From positions 1 to 64,000 of the forward strand of contig WTJI01000055.1 in the NCBI GenBank assembly GCA_011524905.1: DNA of 64,000 nucleotides, in the 5' to 3' direction. This DNA comes from Flavobacteriales bacterium. Lineage in GTDB: Bacteria > Bacteroidota > Bacteroidia > Flavobacteriales > Flavobacteriaceae. Below, piece after piece: positions 25,550 through 34,931 of this stretch. The notes beneath the pieces were generated by a model. It ran no database searches. It worked only from the letters and a program-made list of their open reading frames with translations, and was not told where the DNA came from. Each line of letters opens with the position of its first letter. The stretch's first letter is position 1. The translations under genes and the position numbers were made by a program.

Positions 25550-27486
25550 AAAAGATGATTGCTGTAGGGCTGTTTTTGAGTACAGTCATGAGTTGGGCAC
25601 AAGAACCTGTGAAATGGGTACACCAACTAACTCAAGTCGCTCCACAAACCTATGATATACAGCACATAGCCACTATCGATTCTACCTGGCATTTGTATTC
25701 CCAGTTCTCCAATCCTGAGGGGGCTGTTCCTACTGAAATAACATACCTCGGCGAAGGGGAGCGTTTTAGTTTAGACGGTAATACAAAAGAATCAGAAAGT
25801 AAAACGGCTTTTGATACCGTTTTTGAAATGGACCTAACTTTTTTCGAGAACCAGGCTATTTTTACACAGCGATTGAAAATAAACGATCCCGCTTTGTCAC
25901 GCATTGAGGGCGAAATCAACTACCAAGCTTGCGACGACAAGCTTTGTATATTCAGAACAGAACCTTTTCGATTCTCATTGGATGGGAAAAAGCTTGTGGA
26001 TGCACAAGCGCCAAGTGCGGCTAGTCAAGTGAAAGCCCAAGCGCTACTTTTGGATTTAAAGGATAAAGCACTTCTTGGAAGCACTGTAGGTGGCGATAAA
26101 AATGATTATGGTCGGCTTTTTGTTTTGGGACTGCTAGGGGGGCTGTTGGCCCTGTTAACCCCTTGTGTTTTTCCAATGATTCCATTGACAGTTTCCTTTT
26201 TTCTGAAACAACAAGACCAGCCAGGGAAAGGAACAGGACAGGCACTTCTTTACGGGTTTTTTATTGTTTTGATTTATGCTTTATTAAGTCTTCCTTTTCA
26301 CCTTCTGGATAACTTAAACCCAGAGTTTTTAAATACAATTTCTACGAATGTTGGATTGAACGTGGTCTTTTTTGCGGTGTTTGTGGTTTTTGCTTTTTCA
26401 TTTTTTGGTTATTTTGAATTGACCCTGCCTACGGCTTGGGGTTCACGTTCTGATGCAGCCTCCCAATGGCAGGGGGTAATAGGCGTTTTTTTTATGGCGC
26501 TGACCTTGGCCATCGTTTCTTTTTCTTGTACGGGGCCGATCTTGGGGTCCCTGTTGGCTGGATCGCTGGGTGGTAGTTCTGGGGCGTTACAACTCACCTA
26601 CGGCATGTTGGGTTTTGGTGTAGCACTCGCTTTTCCCTTTGCTTTTTTTGCTCTTTTCCCCAAGTGGTTACAAGCCCTACCGCAATCAGGCGGATGGATG
26701 ACTACAGTAAAAGTCACTCTGGGATTTCTTGAACTTGCCTTGGCACTTAAATTCTTGTCCAATGCTGATTTGGTAGCCCACTGGGGCTTGCTCAAAAGGG
26801 AGTTGTTCATTGGTATTTGGACGTTATTGGCCTTCGGGTTGACATTGTACTTGTTTGGCATTTATCGATTTCCCCATGAAGTTAAAATGCCCTTGTCCTT
26901 CGGTAGAAAAGTAGTTGCTTTCTTTGCCCTGGTAGGTACTTCTTACCTTTTTTTGGGATTGATATCAAGTGATAATAAATTGACACTGTTGAGTGGTTTC
27001 CCCCCACCAGAATTTTATTCCCTCCGTCAGCAAGACTCAGACTGTCCTTTGGGCTTAGACTGTTACAAGGATTTTGAAACGGGACGTGCCGTTGCTGCAG
27101 CTGCCAACAAGCCTATTTTACTCGATTTTACGGGCTGGGCTTGTGTTAACTGTCGTAAAATGGAAGAAAATGTATGGTCGGATCCGCAAGTTTATTCACT
27201 CTTAAAAGAAAAATTTATTCTGATATCACTGTATGTTGATGATCGAGAACCATTGGTTGCGGCCGAGCAATTCTCTTTGCCCAACCCCAATGGGAGTTTG
27301 CGTAAAATAGATACAGTTGGCGAGAAGTGGGCTGCGTTCCAAGCCTTAAATTTCCAATCCGCTTCCCAGCCTTTTTATGTTTTACTTACGGCAGAGGGCC
27401 GCATATTGGGTCCTTCGATTCAGTACACCGACACGACAAGTTTTCAACAATGGCTAACTTTAGGATGGACCGCTTTTTCAGATTAG
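25546..27486 (+). CDS. dsbD: DsbD-type thiol:disulfide interchange protein
   Basis: From the ATG at 25546 it has 646 residues: signal peptide (MKKMIAVGLFLSTVMSWAQ), an N-terminal periplasmic domain with a Cys pair (ACDDKLC), about eight membrane helices with the inner Cys pair (TPCVFPMIPLT and FSCTGPILG), and a C-terminal thioredoxin domain with GWACVNCRKM. All six working cysteines are present, so it should carry electrons from cytoplasmic thioredoxin to periplasmic disulfides (cytochrome c maturation, isomerases). It overlaps tilS by 4 bases and the TonB receptor gene by about 22 bases. Confidence 0.92.
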   Translation: MKKMIAVGLFLSTVMSWAQEPVKWVHQLTQVAPQTYDIQHIATIDSTWHLYSQFSNPEGAVPTEITYLGEGERFSLDGNTKESESKTAFDTVFEMDLTFFENQAIFTQRLKINDPALSRIEGEINYQACDDKLCIFRTEPFRFSLDGKKLVDAQAPSAASQVKAQALLLDLKDKALLGSTVGGDKNDYGRLFVLGLLGGLLALLTPCVFPMIPLTVSFFLKQQDQPGKGTGQALLYGFFIVLIYALLSLPFHLLDNLNPEFLNTISTNVGLNVVFFAVFVVFAFSFFGYFELTLPTAWGSRSDAASQWQGVIGVFFMALTLAIVSFSCTGPILGSLLAGSLGGSSGALQLTYGMLGFGVALAFPFAFFALFPKWLQALPQSGGWMTTVKVTLGFLELALALKFLSNADLVAHWGLLKRELFIGIWTLLAFGLTLYLFGIYRFPHEVKMPLSFGRKVVAFFALVGTSYLFLGLISSDNKLTLLSGFPPPEFYSLRQQDSDCPLGLDCYKDFETGRAVAAAANKPILLDFTGWACVNCRKMEENVWSDPQVYSLLKEKFILISLYVDDREPLVAAEQFSLPNPNGSLRKIDTVGEKWAAFQALNFQSASQPFYVLLTAEGRILGPSIQYTDTTSFQQWLTLGWTAFSD

Positions 27487-29501
27487 AGTTCCTAGGCTTG
27501 TATTTGTGTTTTGTCGGACTCCAAGCCCAAACAAGTTCTACGACCATTGCACTGGATAGTGTCACAGTGACTGCTTATCGCATACCAAAACAGCAAAATC
27601 AGCTGCCTTTTTCTGTCTCGCAAGCCAATTATGCTGGAACACAAGACCAAAGACAGCAGCTGACTCTGGCCGATTATCTACTAGACTTTCCTGGCGTGCT
27701 GGCACTAAATACACAAAATTTTGCGCAAGACCTTCGGGTTTCCATCCGTGGATTTGGTGCCCGAGCAGCCTTTGGTATCCGGGGTATTAAGATCTTGGTG
27801 GATGGCATCCCAGAAACCACTCCCGATGGCCAAGGGCAGGTGGACAATTTAAATTTGGGGGCGATTGAACAGATTGAATTGATTCGTGGTGGTGCAGCCA
27901 GTTTATACGGCAATGCATCTGGGGGGGTCATCGCTATTGCAACCTCCGACAGTTTATCTGGATCGACCCTAAAGACCGCTCTTGGCGGAGGGAGTTTTGG
28001 TTTCCGCCAATGGCAAGTACAGTCGGCATTTCAACAGTCAAACACCCTGATAAGTACTGTAGTGGGGCATACCCAACAAGAGGGATACCGTTCACACAGC
28101 CGTTTTGAAAACTTGGGTGTCAATCTTAAAATCAAACAACATTGGGATGAATTGGGCCAATTTACATTTTTGATCAATTATGCCCATAGTCCTACAGCCC
28201 AAGACCCAGGGGGAATCACAGCTGAGGATGTGGTTAACAATCGCCGTCAAGCCCGCCAACGCAATGTTGACTACCAAGCAGGAGAAGCGGTAAGTCAATT
28301 AAAAACGGGTGCCGCTTGGCAGTTCGAAAAAGGAAATTGGCAGTATCAAGCCCATACTTTTTTTACGCACCGTGACTTTTTGGGTTTTTTACCCTTTGAA
28401 TTTGGGGGGCTTGTCGATTTAAAAAGGAATTACGCCGGAGGCGGTGGAAGCTTGCAGCATAAGTTGAGCGCAGGACAAGCCACCAACCATCTACGTTTGA
28501 ATTTTGAAGGAGCCTGGCAAGAAGACCACCGACAGCGGTTTCGTAATCTACAAGGGGAAAAAGGAAGTGCCACCCTAGATCAAAATGAGCAATTTAACAA
28601 TTGGGGACTGGCGCTATTCGATGATCTGCAATGGCAACAATGGACCTTTATGGGAGGCTTGCGCTACGACCGAAACCGATTGGCGATTGACGATCATTTT
28701 TTAGAAAATGGGGATGCGTCTGACCAGTTGTTCTTACCGAGTTGGAATTACAGTTTGGGTGTCAATTTTCGTCTCAACCCAAAACATCGCTTATTTATCA
28801 ATAGCAGTAGCAGTTATGAAACCCCGGTATTGAGCGAATTGTCAGCCAATCCAAGTGGCGGCGGTGGATTTAATAGTGGGCTTCAACCACAAACGGCTCT
28901 GACTTATGAGTTGGGCTATGGCTGGCAGTCAGCTTGGCAGCAGTTGCAGCTGACTATTTTTAATATAGACAGCCGCAACGCCATAGTTCCCTATGAGGTG
29001 GAAGCCTATCCTGGTCGTACTTTTTTTAGAAATGCCGGAAAAGCGAAACGCCAGGGCTTGGAGTTAAGCTACAACCTTCAAATGACCCAGACTTGGCAGC
29101 TTCGCACGCAATACAGCTATTCCAATTTTACCTACACCGCCTATGAACTGCCCAACGGAGATTTTACTGGCAACCGACTCCCGGGTATCCCCCAGCACCA
29201 AGGCAATGTACAGTTATACCACAAGCCTAAATCGAGTTGGCAGTTTCGCTGGGTGCTCCAATACCGGGGGGCTTTTTTTGCTGATGATGCCAACTTGACC
29301 CAAGCGGATGCAGTGATGCTTTTGCATGGTGACGCCAGTTGGACCCTACCATTCTGGACAGCGGGACAGTTGTATTTCGGCTTTCAAAACCTGACCAACG
29401 CCCGATATTCGGACAATGTTCGGCTCAATGCCTTTGGACAGCGGTATTTTGAGCCTGCTCCCGAGCGCTCATTTTTCGGGGGAATTCGATTGGGCTTTTA
29501 A
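27465..29501 (+). CDS. TonB-dependent outer-membrane receptor
   Basis: This protein has 678 residues from the ATG at 27465 (another ATG lies 15 bases earlier). The signal peptide runs to about LQAQTSS. The plug domain follows (residues about 30-160; DFPGVLALNT, VSIRGFGARAAFGIRG, IELIRGGAASLYGNASGG), then a beta-barrel ending RSFFGGIRLGF with the terminal aromatic needed for assembly. It imports a ligand, possibly a metal chelate, using TonB energy; the ligand cannot be told. It lacks the N-terminal CarboxypepD_reg domain of SusC-type receptors. The start lies inside the dsbD reading frame, suggesting coupling. Confidence 0.9.
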   Translation: MDRFFRLEFLGLYLCFVGLQAQTSSTTIALDSVTVTAYRIPKQQNQLPFSVSQANYAGTQDQRQQLTLADYLLDFPGVLALNTQNFAQDLRVSIRGFGARAAFGIRGIKILVDGIPETTPDGQGQVDNLNLGAIEQIELIRGGAASLYGNASGGVIAIATSDSLSGSTLKTALGGGSFGFRQWQVQSAFQQSNTLISTVVGHTQQEGYRSHSRFENLGVNLKIKQHWDELGQFTFLINYAHSPTAQDPGGITAEDVVNNRRQARQRNVDYQAGEAVSQLKTGAAWQFEKGNWQYQAHTFFTHRDFLGFLPFEFGGLVDLKRNYAGGGGSLQHKLSAGQATNHLRLNFEGAWQEDHRQRFRNLQGEKGSATLDQNEQFNNWGLALFDDLQWQQWTFMGGLRYDRNRLAIDDHFLENGDASDQLFLPSWNYSLGVNFRLNPKHRLFINSSSSYETPVLSELSANPSGGGGFNSGLQPQTALTYELGYGWQSAWQQLQLTIFNIDSRNAIVPYEVEAYPGRTFFRNAGKAKRQGLELSYNLQMTQTWQLRTQYSYSNFTYTAYELPNGDFTGNRLPGIPQHQGNVQLYHKPKSSWQFRWVLQYRGAFFADDANLTQADAVMLLHGDASWTLPFWTAGQLYFGFQNLTNARYSDNVRLNAFGQRYFEPAPERSFFGGIRLGF

Positions 29502-29539
29502 TTTAGTTCGTTTACACACAAACGCCAGCCCACGGACAC

Positions 29540-29574
29540 AGCAGGCATCTTAGACTTTCCAGCCTGCTTTTTTT
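29540..29574 (+). terminator. Rho-independent terminator after the TonB receptor gene
   Basis: AGCAGGC (29540-29546) pairs with GCCTGCT (29562-29568) around a 15-base loop and is followed by a seven-base T-run. It ends the tilS-dsbD-TonB receptor transcript and precedes yifB. Confidence 0.8.
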
Positions 29575-29712
29575 GGTAAGAAATCTCCCTGCGGGATTTA
29601 TGAAGATAATGGTACAACACAACGGCTAGGAGTCAGTATGTGGAATTAGAAAGTAAAGGGTTAGTGTAGTTCATGAATCTTTATACCTTTAACACAACCC
29701 AAAACCAAACCT

Positions 29713-31242
29713 ATGCTTGTTCAACTTCACGGCAGTGCCGTTATGGGCGTATCGGCCCAGCCCATCACCATCGAAGTCAACTGCAGCGGTGGCATTGGCT
29801 ATCATCTGGTTGGTCTGCCCGACAATGCGGTTCGAGAAAGCAATTACCGCATTGCAGCAGCTTTTCAAAACAATCAATACAAATTTCCAGGCAAGAAAAT
29901 CACAATCAATATGGCTCCTGCCGATCAGCGCAAGGAAGGCTCAGCCTATGACCTGACCCTAGCGGTTGGCATCCTGGCGGCTTCGGGTCAATTGCCTACC
30001 GATGCGTTGGGCGATTATTTATTGATGGGCGAACTGGCTTTGGATGGTAGTATTCGCCCCATCAAAGGCGCGCTACCCATAGCTATCTATGCCCAGCAAG
30101 CTGGTTTTAAAGGCTTTCTCCTTCCCCAGGAAAATGCACCTGAAGCAGCTATTGTAAATGATCTCGAAGTGTATGCCGTATCCCATTTGCGTGAGGTGGT
30201 CAATTTTTTTAAGGGAGATAGTGATTTACAACCCTTGGAAGTTGATACCCGCAAAACCTTTGCCGAACAGCTAAAGTATCCTGAGCACGACTTTTCCGAT
30301 GTTCGGGGACAGGAAAGTGTCAAACGATGTATGGAAATTGCAGCAGCTGGGGGACACAATATAATATTGATTGGTCCGCCAGGCGCAGGGAAAACCATGT
30401 TGGCCAAACGCTTGCCCTCTATTTTGCCTCCTATGACGCTCCGTGAAGCCTTGGAAACTACCAAAATCCACTCAGTGGTCGGACGCAACAACCAACAGGG
30501 ACTGATTTCAATGCGTCCTTTTCGGTCGCCCCACCACACCATTTCCGATATGGCTTTAGTCGGTGGAGGGCAATATCCCCAACCTGGTGAGATTTCTTTG
30601 GCCCACAATGGGGTTTTGTTTTTAGACGAGCTACCCGAATTCAAGCGTTCCGTTTTAGAGGTGATGCGCCAACCCTTAGAAGACCGGGAAGTAACCATCT
30701 CCAGGGCAAAATTTACCGTAACCTACCCCAGTTCATTTATGTTGGTTGCGAGCATGAATCCCAGTCCCTCCGGATATTTTGCAACTGAAAAAGGCGGGAA
30801 CAGCCCACAGGAAATGCAACGTTATTTGGGGAAAATTTCAGGACCCTTATTAGACCGTATCGACCTCCACATTGAAGTGGAACCGGTGCCCTTTGAAAAA
30901 TTGGCTGCCAAGCAAAAAGGAGAATGTTCGGCCCAGATCCGCCAGCGGGTTAATCAGGCTCGACAACAACAAACCCTTCGATTTAAAGCCTTTGATGACT
31001 TGCACTACAATGCCCAAATGACAACCCGCCAAATTCGGAAATATTGTGGGCTGGATCTGGCGTCACAACAACTGATCAAGACCGCTATGGAACGATTAGG
31101 GCTATCGGCAAGAGCCTACGATCGGATTTTAAAAGTGGCACGAACGATTGCTGATTTGGACAGTAAAACAAAGATTGAAAGCCAACACATAGCCGAAGCC
31201 ATTCAATACCGCAGTCTGGATCGAGAGGGCTGGTTGGGATAA
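29713..31242 (+). CDS. YifB/ComM-family AAA+ ATPase (Mg-chelatase-like)
   Basis: This 509-residue protein has an N-terminal Lon-protease-like fold (residues about 5-160), an AAA+ domain with Walker A GPPGAGKTML (residues 221-230) and Walker B VLFLDELPEF, and a C-terminal Mg-chelatase-type helical lid. The block MRPFRSPHHTISD is typical. Homologues named ComM promote branch migration during natural transformation. The AAA+ core is sure; a role in recombination is by family. A TACCTTTA at 29684-29691 may be its -7 box. Confidence 0.9.
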   Translation: MLVQLHGSAVMGVSAQPITIEVNCSGGIGYHLVGLPDNAVRESNYRIAAAFQNNQYKFPGKKITINMAPADQRKEGSAYDLTLAVGILAASGQLPTDALGDYLLMGELALDGSIRPIKGALPIAIYAQQAGFKGFLLPQENAPEAAIVNDLEVYAVSHLREVVNFFKGDSDLQPLEVDTRKTFAEQLKYPEHDFSDVRGQESVKRCMEIAAAGGHNIILIGPPGAGKTMLAKRLPSILPPMTLREALETTKIHSVVGRNNQQGLISMRPFRSPHHTISDMALVGGGQYPQPGEISLAHNGVLFLDELPEFKRSVLEVMRQPLEDREVTISRAKFTVTYPSSFMLVASMNPSPSGYFATEKGGNSPQEMQRYLGKISGPLLDRIDLHIEVEPVPFEKLAAKQKGECSAQIRQRVNQARQQQTLRFKAFDDLHYNAQMTTRQIRKYCGLDLASQQLIKTAMERLGLSARAYDRILKVARTIADLDSKTKIESQHIAEAIQYRSLDREGWLG

Positions 31243-31271
31243 TTTGTTTAATTTGACCACAAAACAAAAAT

Positions 31272-32444
31272 ATGTCCTCCTATCGCTTGGGCCCAGGAAT
31301 CCTTGTTACCGCCGCCTTTATCGGTCCAGGAACGCTGACCGTTTGCACCGTTGCAGGGGCTAGCTATGGATTGGAACTGCTGTGGGCTGTTTTTCTTTCC
31401 ATCTTGCTTACCGCTTTTTTACAAACATTGGTGGCAAGATTGAGTTGGAACTCAGGAATGGGCTTGGTGGAACTGGTCCACCATCACAGTCCCAACCGCA
31501 GCTTCCGCCTTGTTGTTTTGACAGCCATTGTAGCTGCTATTGGCCTGGGGAATACGGCCTATGAGGCGGGCAACATCACAGGTGCCTTATTGGGATTGAA
31601 AGTTTTTTTACCAGTAGCATATACCCGTGTTGCCCATTATCCCGCTTTGATTTTCATTGGGCTGGCTTTGGCTTTTTTCCTGTGGGTAGGCAACCCCCAA
31701 TGGATCAAAAAACTGATGTTGGGCGTGGTGGTTTTGATGAGCATTTCTTTTTTGGTTACTGCCTTTTGGGTGGGCCCTTCATTAGTTCCACTTTTTAAAG
31801 CTCTATTGGTGCCCAGGGTTCCACAGGGTTCTCTATTTACCATCATGGCCGTGGTGGGAACAACCATGGTGCCCTATAATTTGTTTTTGCACGCAGCATT
31901 ATCGAAAGACAAGCAGCAGTTTGGTTCCCAGACAGCTTTGCGCAACGACAGTTTGATGGCCATAGGCCTGGGCGGGTTGATTTCAATGGCAGTTGTTGTT
32001 GCGGCTTCGGTAGCTCCAGCTGCAGCCATCCGCAATGCTGCCGATTTGGCCCAGGCGTTGACCCCCCTTTTTGGAGAAGCGGCCCGCTATTTGGTGGGCT
32101 TGGGCTTGTTTGCTGCCGGCTTTAGTTCAGCCCTAACCGCTCCATTGGCAGCTGCTTTTGTTGTACAAGAAAGCATGGGCTGGCCAGCAGATGCACCCAA
32201 AACCAAAGCCGTTCCCTTATTCGTCCTGATTTTTGGACTGGCAGCCCTATCCCTAGAGTTTACCCCTACGCTCTTGATTCAATTTGCCCAATGGGCCAAT
32301 GCGCTTTTACTGCCTTTTATTATTTTGTTTTTGGCCTATCTGGTTTGGCGAATCCAACGAACCCCCTGGTTGACAGCTATCCTTTTTATCGTTTTTTGTG
32401 TGTTTTTGGTGTTAAGTGGAAAAACCCTATGGGGGTTGTTGTGA
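31272..32444 (+). CDS. NRAMP-fold transporter lacking the canonical metal-site motifs (YcsG-like)
   Basis: This 390-residue membrane protein has about eleven hydrophobic segments and the NRAMP layout. Typical NRAMP metal transporters have DPGN in helix 1 and MPHN in helix 6. Here these are GPGT (residues 18-21) and VPYN (residues 200-203), so the Asp, Asn and Met ligands and the His are gone. Bacillus subtilis YcsG, an NRAMP relative, lies in the operon of the 5-oxoprolinase genes; here pxpABC follow downstream on the same strand, beyond a broken gene. A divalent-metal role is therefore doubtful; transport of a 5-oxoproline-related solute is a hypothesis. Confidence 0.75.
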   Translation: MSSYRLGPGILVTAAFIGPGTLTVCTVAGASYGLELLWAVFLSILLTAFLQTLVARLSWNSGMGLVELVHHHSPNRSFRLVVLTAIVAAIGLGNTAYEAGNITGALLGLKVFLPVAYTRVAHYPALIFIGLALAFFLWVGNPQWIKKLMLGVVVLMSISFLVTAFWVGPSLVPLFKALLVPRVPQGSLFTIMAVVGTTMVPYNLFLHAALSKDKQQFGSQTALRNDSLMAIGLGGLISMAVVVAASVAPAAAIRNAADLAQALTPLFGEAARYLVGLGLFAAGFSSALTAPLAAAFVVQESMGWPADAPKTKAVPLFVLIFGLAALSLEFTPTLLIQFAQWANALLLPFIILFLAYLVWRIQRTPWLTAILFIVFCVFLVLSGKTLWGLL

Positions 32445-32649
32445 ATTGGTTTTTTGGAACTGCTGGGGTACGATTGTCATTTTTCGAAGGGCTTATTTTA
32501 GCCAAATCAATATAGTAAGCCAGAAACCCCTTTTTTAGCCTATTTTTTATAAAAAAAGAGACCAACAGGGCAAATCTATGGACTGACGGCTTGGCGGTTT
32601 CCCAAATTGGTCCTAACTAGGGCGGTATAAACCCCATTTTTTACCCCTT

Positions 32650-33276
32650 ATGGCAAACCTACGTTTGTTCTGTTGTCTCGTTGTGGCCTTTTTGGGAACA
32701 GGCTGGGGACTGTATGGGCAATGTTCGTGTTCTGGAAGCTATTACTATTATGACGGAGACGAAGATGGTTATGCCGCAAATTGGCAGTCCGCAGACCGTT
32801 CATTGGCCTACACAGATCACATCGATTCTGGCTGTGGACAAGGCCATTCGGGTAATGTGATATATACTTGTGGCAGCCCACCGAGATATTACACCTCCAA
32901 TAGTCGTGAGGACTGCGACGACAACGACAGATCTGTTCAGCGAGATGAAACCTGGTATTATGATTCAGATGGCGATGGGGTGGGGGGCTCCCAAAGACAG
33001 ACTTCTTGTGGATCGCCAGGGAGTGGTTTGGTGACTTCAAGCGGGGATTGCAATGACAATGATGCCAGTGTCCAAAGCGAGCGTACCTTTTATCAGGACA
33101 ACGACGGAGACGGGGTTGGGATTCGGGTTACGGCCAGACTTTTAGGTATCTCCCCCACTACTTTGATTGCCCGAAAAAAACGAATAGCTGCCGAGATTAA
33201 AGAGCCTGTATTGGTTAAAGGAAAAACCTATGAAGTAGACGAACTCCGGACTTTTATAAAAAAAAAGGAAGGTTGA
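32650..33276 (+). pseudogene. MopE-like secreted protein broken by fusion to an IS1-family relic
   Basis: The 208-codon ORF is a chimera. Residues 1-24 are a signal peptide and residues 28-157 carry MopE-like repeats, each with an acidic DxDGDG calcium-binding-like core followed by DCNDNDASV-type Cys/Asp/Asn motifs. In the third repeat, after NDGDGVG (codon 157, base 33120), the sequence changes abruptly to an IS1-type transposase segment. The original gene presumably continued with more repeats and a sorting domain. Whether the short product is still secreted is unknown. Confidence 0.75.
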
Positions 33277-33419
33277 TCTGGGTGGTTAGTGCCTATTGTA
33301 GGGAAAGTAAAGCAGTCGTTCGTTTTCATGTGGGTAGTAGAACCCATAAAACACTAAACAGGGTATTGATTTCCTTACAGCTTTCTGAAGCCAAGTGGAT
33401 GTATACTGTCAGACTTTAG
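33121..33419 (+). mobile_element. IS1-family transposase relic
   Basis: From 33121 the frame encodes a helix-turn-helix-like stretch (VTARLLGISPTTLIARKK), then KGKTYEVDELRTFI, typical of IS1-family InsA/InsB. The reading continues in the -1 frame after a run of nine A's (33258-33266): IWVVSAYCRESKAVVRFHVG, then GSRTHKTLNRVL, ending at TAG (33417-33419). A -1 shift at an A-run is how IS1 elements make their transposase. The N-terminal zinc finger, the C-terminal catalytic part and both ends are missing, so it is dead. Confidence 0.7.
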
Positions 33420-33504
33420 GTTTTGAATACTCTTTTCCCGCCTACCCCTCAGGGCGCTGATGAGCTACGCAAACTGAACTCAAAGCTATTTCGTATTTTA
33501 GTGC

Positions 33505-34212
33505 ATGATGGATTTTAATGCAGATATAGGCGAAGGCGGAAAGGATGACCGGGCAATGCTTGATTGCATTACGTCATGCAACATCGCCTGTGGCGGACAC
33601 GCAGGTGATAGGGACAGTATTCGTCAAACCTTGCTTTGGGCCCAACAGGCAAGCGTAGCGGTGGGTGCCCATCCTTCTTATCCCGATATCGAATATTTTG
33701 GTCGCAAGAGCTTTAGCATGTCAGCAGAAGATTTGCAAACGACCCTGCTGGAACAATTGGAGTTGTTTCGTGCTTGTTTAAATGACCTGAACATGTCTTG
33801 GCACCACATCAAACCCCACGGTGCGTTGTACAACGACCTTGTTCATGACAGGGAATTGGGGGTGCTGTTTCTCAAGGTTTTGGAAGCGCTTGATTTTCGC
33901 GGGGTGGTCTATGCTTTGGCAGGTAGTCCTTGGGTGGAACAACTACAGGCTGCTGGTGTAACCGTTTGGCAAGAAGGCTTTGTTGATCGGCGCTATACCG
34001 ACGCTGGGGAATTGCTCTCCCGCCAAGAACCGCAGGCTGTTTTAACCCAGTCCGAAGCCATTTTACAGCAGGCCAAAGCCCTCCACCAAGGGCAAGTGGT
34101 AACCGCTGGTGGAAAAACCATTCCCCTAAATTGCCAAACCCTTTGTTTGCACAGTGACACGCCCAATGCTTTGTCTCATGCCCGCTTATTGGCCCAATAT
34201 TTCCGTATATGA
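33505..34212 (+). CDS. pxpA: 5-oxoprolinase subunit A (LamB/YcsF family)
   Basis: This 235-residue protein has DFNADIGEGG at residues 3-12 and CNIACGGHAGD at about 28-38, hallmarks of PxpA, and a TIM-barrel-like fold in the family. PxpA with PxpB and PxpC hydrolyses 5-oxoproline to glutamate with ATP. There are two adjacent ATGs at the start. The next gene starts 4 bases inside its stop. It lies about 85 bases downstream of the IS1 relic. Confidence 0.93.
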   Translation: MMDFNADIGEGGKDDRAMLDCITSCNIACGGHAGDRDSIRQTLLWAQQASVAVGAHPSYPDIEYFGRKSFSMSAEDLQTTLLEQLELFRACLNDLNMSWHHIKPHGALYNDLVHDRELGVLFLKVLEALDFRGVVYALAGSPWVEQLQAAGVTVWQEGFVDRRYTDAGELLSRQEPQAVLTQSEAILQQAKALHQGQVVTAGGKTIPLNCQTLCLHSDTPNALSHARLLAQYFRI

Positions 34213-34931
34213 ATTTTCAGCTCCAATGGCTTTCTCCCGTTCAGTGTTTTGTGGTCTTTGACCTACCGCTAGCGACGCAGTATGAAGTTCTTCTGTTGCG
34301 GTACTGGATTGGTTTACTCCAAAACGAATGGAAAGACCAACTCCTTGAAATTCAATCAGAGCCACGTGGGATCTTACTTTTTTTTAGCGTGAAAATGGCG
34401 AAGAAAACTACAGAAAAACGCTTGGAGAAAACTTGGCAAAAAACCATCGGGCAAAAGGAAATGCGATTCCAGTCCTGGGTTTTTCCACTTTTGTGGGATC
34501 ATTCTGACAGGGGCGATTTGTTCCAATATTTTAAGGGAGATCCGTCACAACTGCAAGCCTATCAAGAACAGTTTGTAGCCCAGCCTTTGTATGCGGCTTT
34601 TTATGGTTTTATGCCAGGTTTTGTGTATATGGGAGGCTTGCCGCCAGCCATGCGTCTTGCGCGTAAAGACGAACCCCGCTTGCAGGTCCCAGCAGGAAGT
34701 GTGGCTGTCGGTGAGCGTTATGTTGGCATCTACCCCCAGGTCAGCCCGGGGGGGTGGCAGCTGATAGGACAAACCCCCATTGCTCTTTTTGACCGAAATC
34801 GATCCCCTGCCTTTTTCCTGGCGCCTGGTGATCGTATCCTATGGAAATCGGTTAGTGCTAGTGAAATGAAATACTGGCAGCAGCAGTATAACAATTTACC
34901 CCAATCCAGTGACGATGCGATCCTTTTGTAA
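34209..34931 (+). CDS. pxpB: 5-oxoprolinase subunit B (KipI family)
   Basis: This 240-residue protein has the KipI/allophanate-hydrolase subunit-1 pattern, with FYGFMPGFVYMGGLPPAM, RLQVPAGSVAVG and IYPQVSPGGWQLIGQTP as conserved blocks. It forms the complex with PxpC. It overlaps pxpA by 4 bases and pxpC by 17 bases, so the subunits are translated together. Confidence 0.93.
   Translation: MNFQLQWLSPVQCFVVFDLPLATQYEVLLLRYWIGLLQNEWKDQLLEIQSEPRGILLFFSVKMAKKTTEKRLEKTWQKTIGQKEMRFQSWVFPLLWDHSDRGDLFQYFKGDPSQLQAYQEQFVAQPLYAAFYGFMPGFVYMGGLPPAMRLARKDEPRLQVPAGSVAVGERYVGIYPQVSPGGWQLIGQTPIALFDRNRSPAFFLAPGDRILWKSVSASEMKYWQQQYNNLPQSSDDAILL

Noticed and set aside
30087-30698. 203-codon minus-strand ORF over yifB
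   Set aside because: It is antisense to the conserved AAA+ domain.
32648-33040. 130-codon minus-strand ORF
   Set aside because: It is a shadow of the repeated Asp/Asn-rich MopE-like sequence; the plus-strand frame has the signal peptide and repeats.
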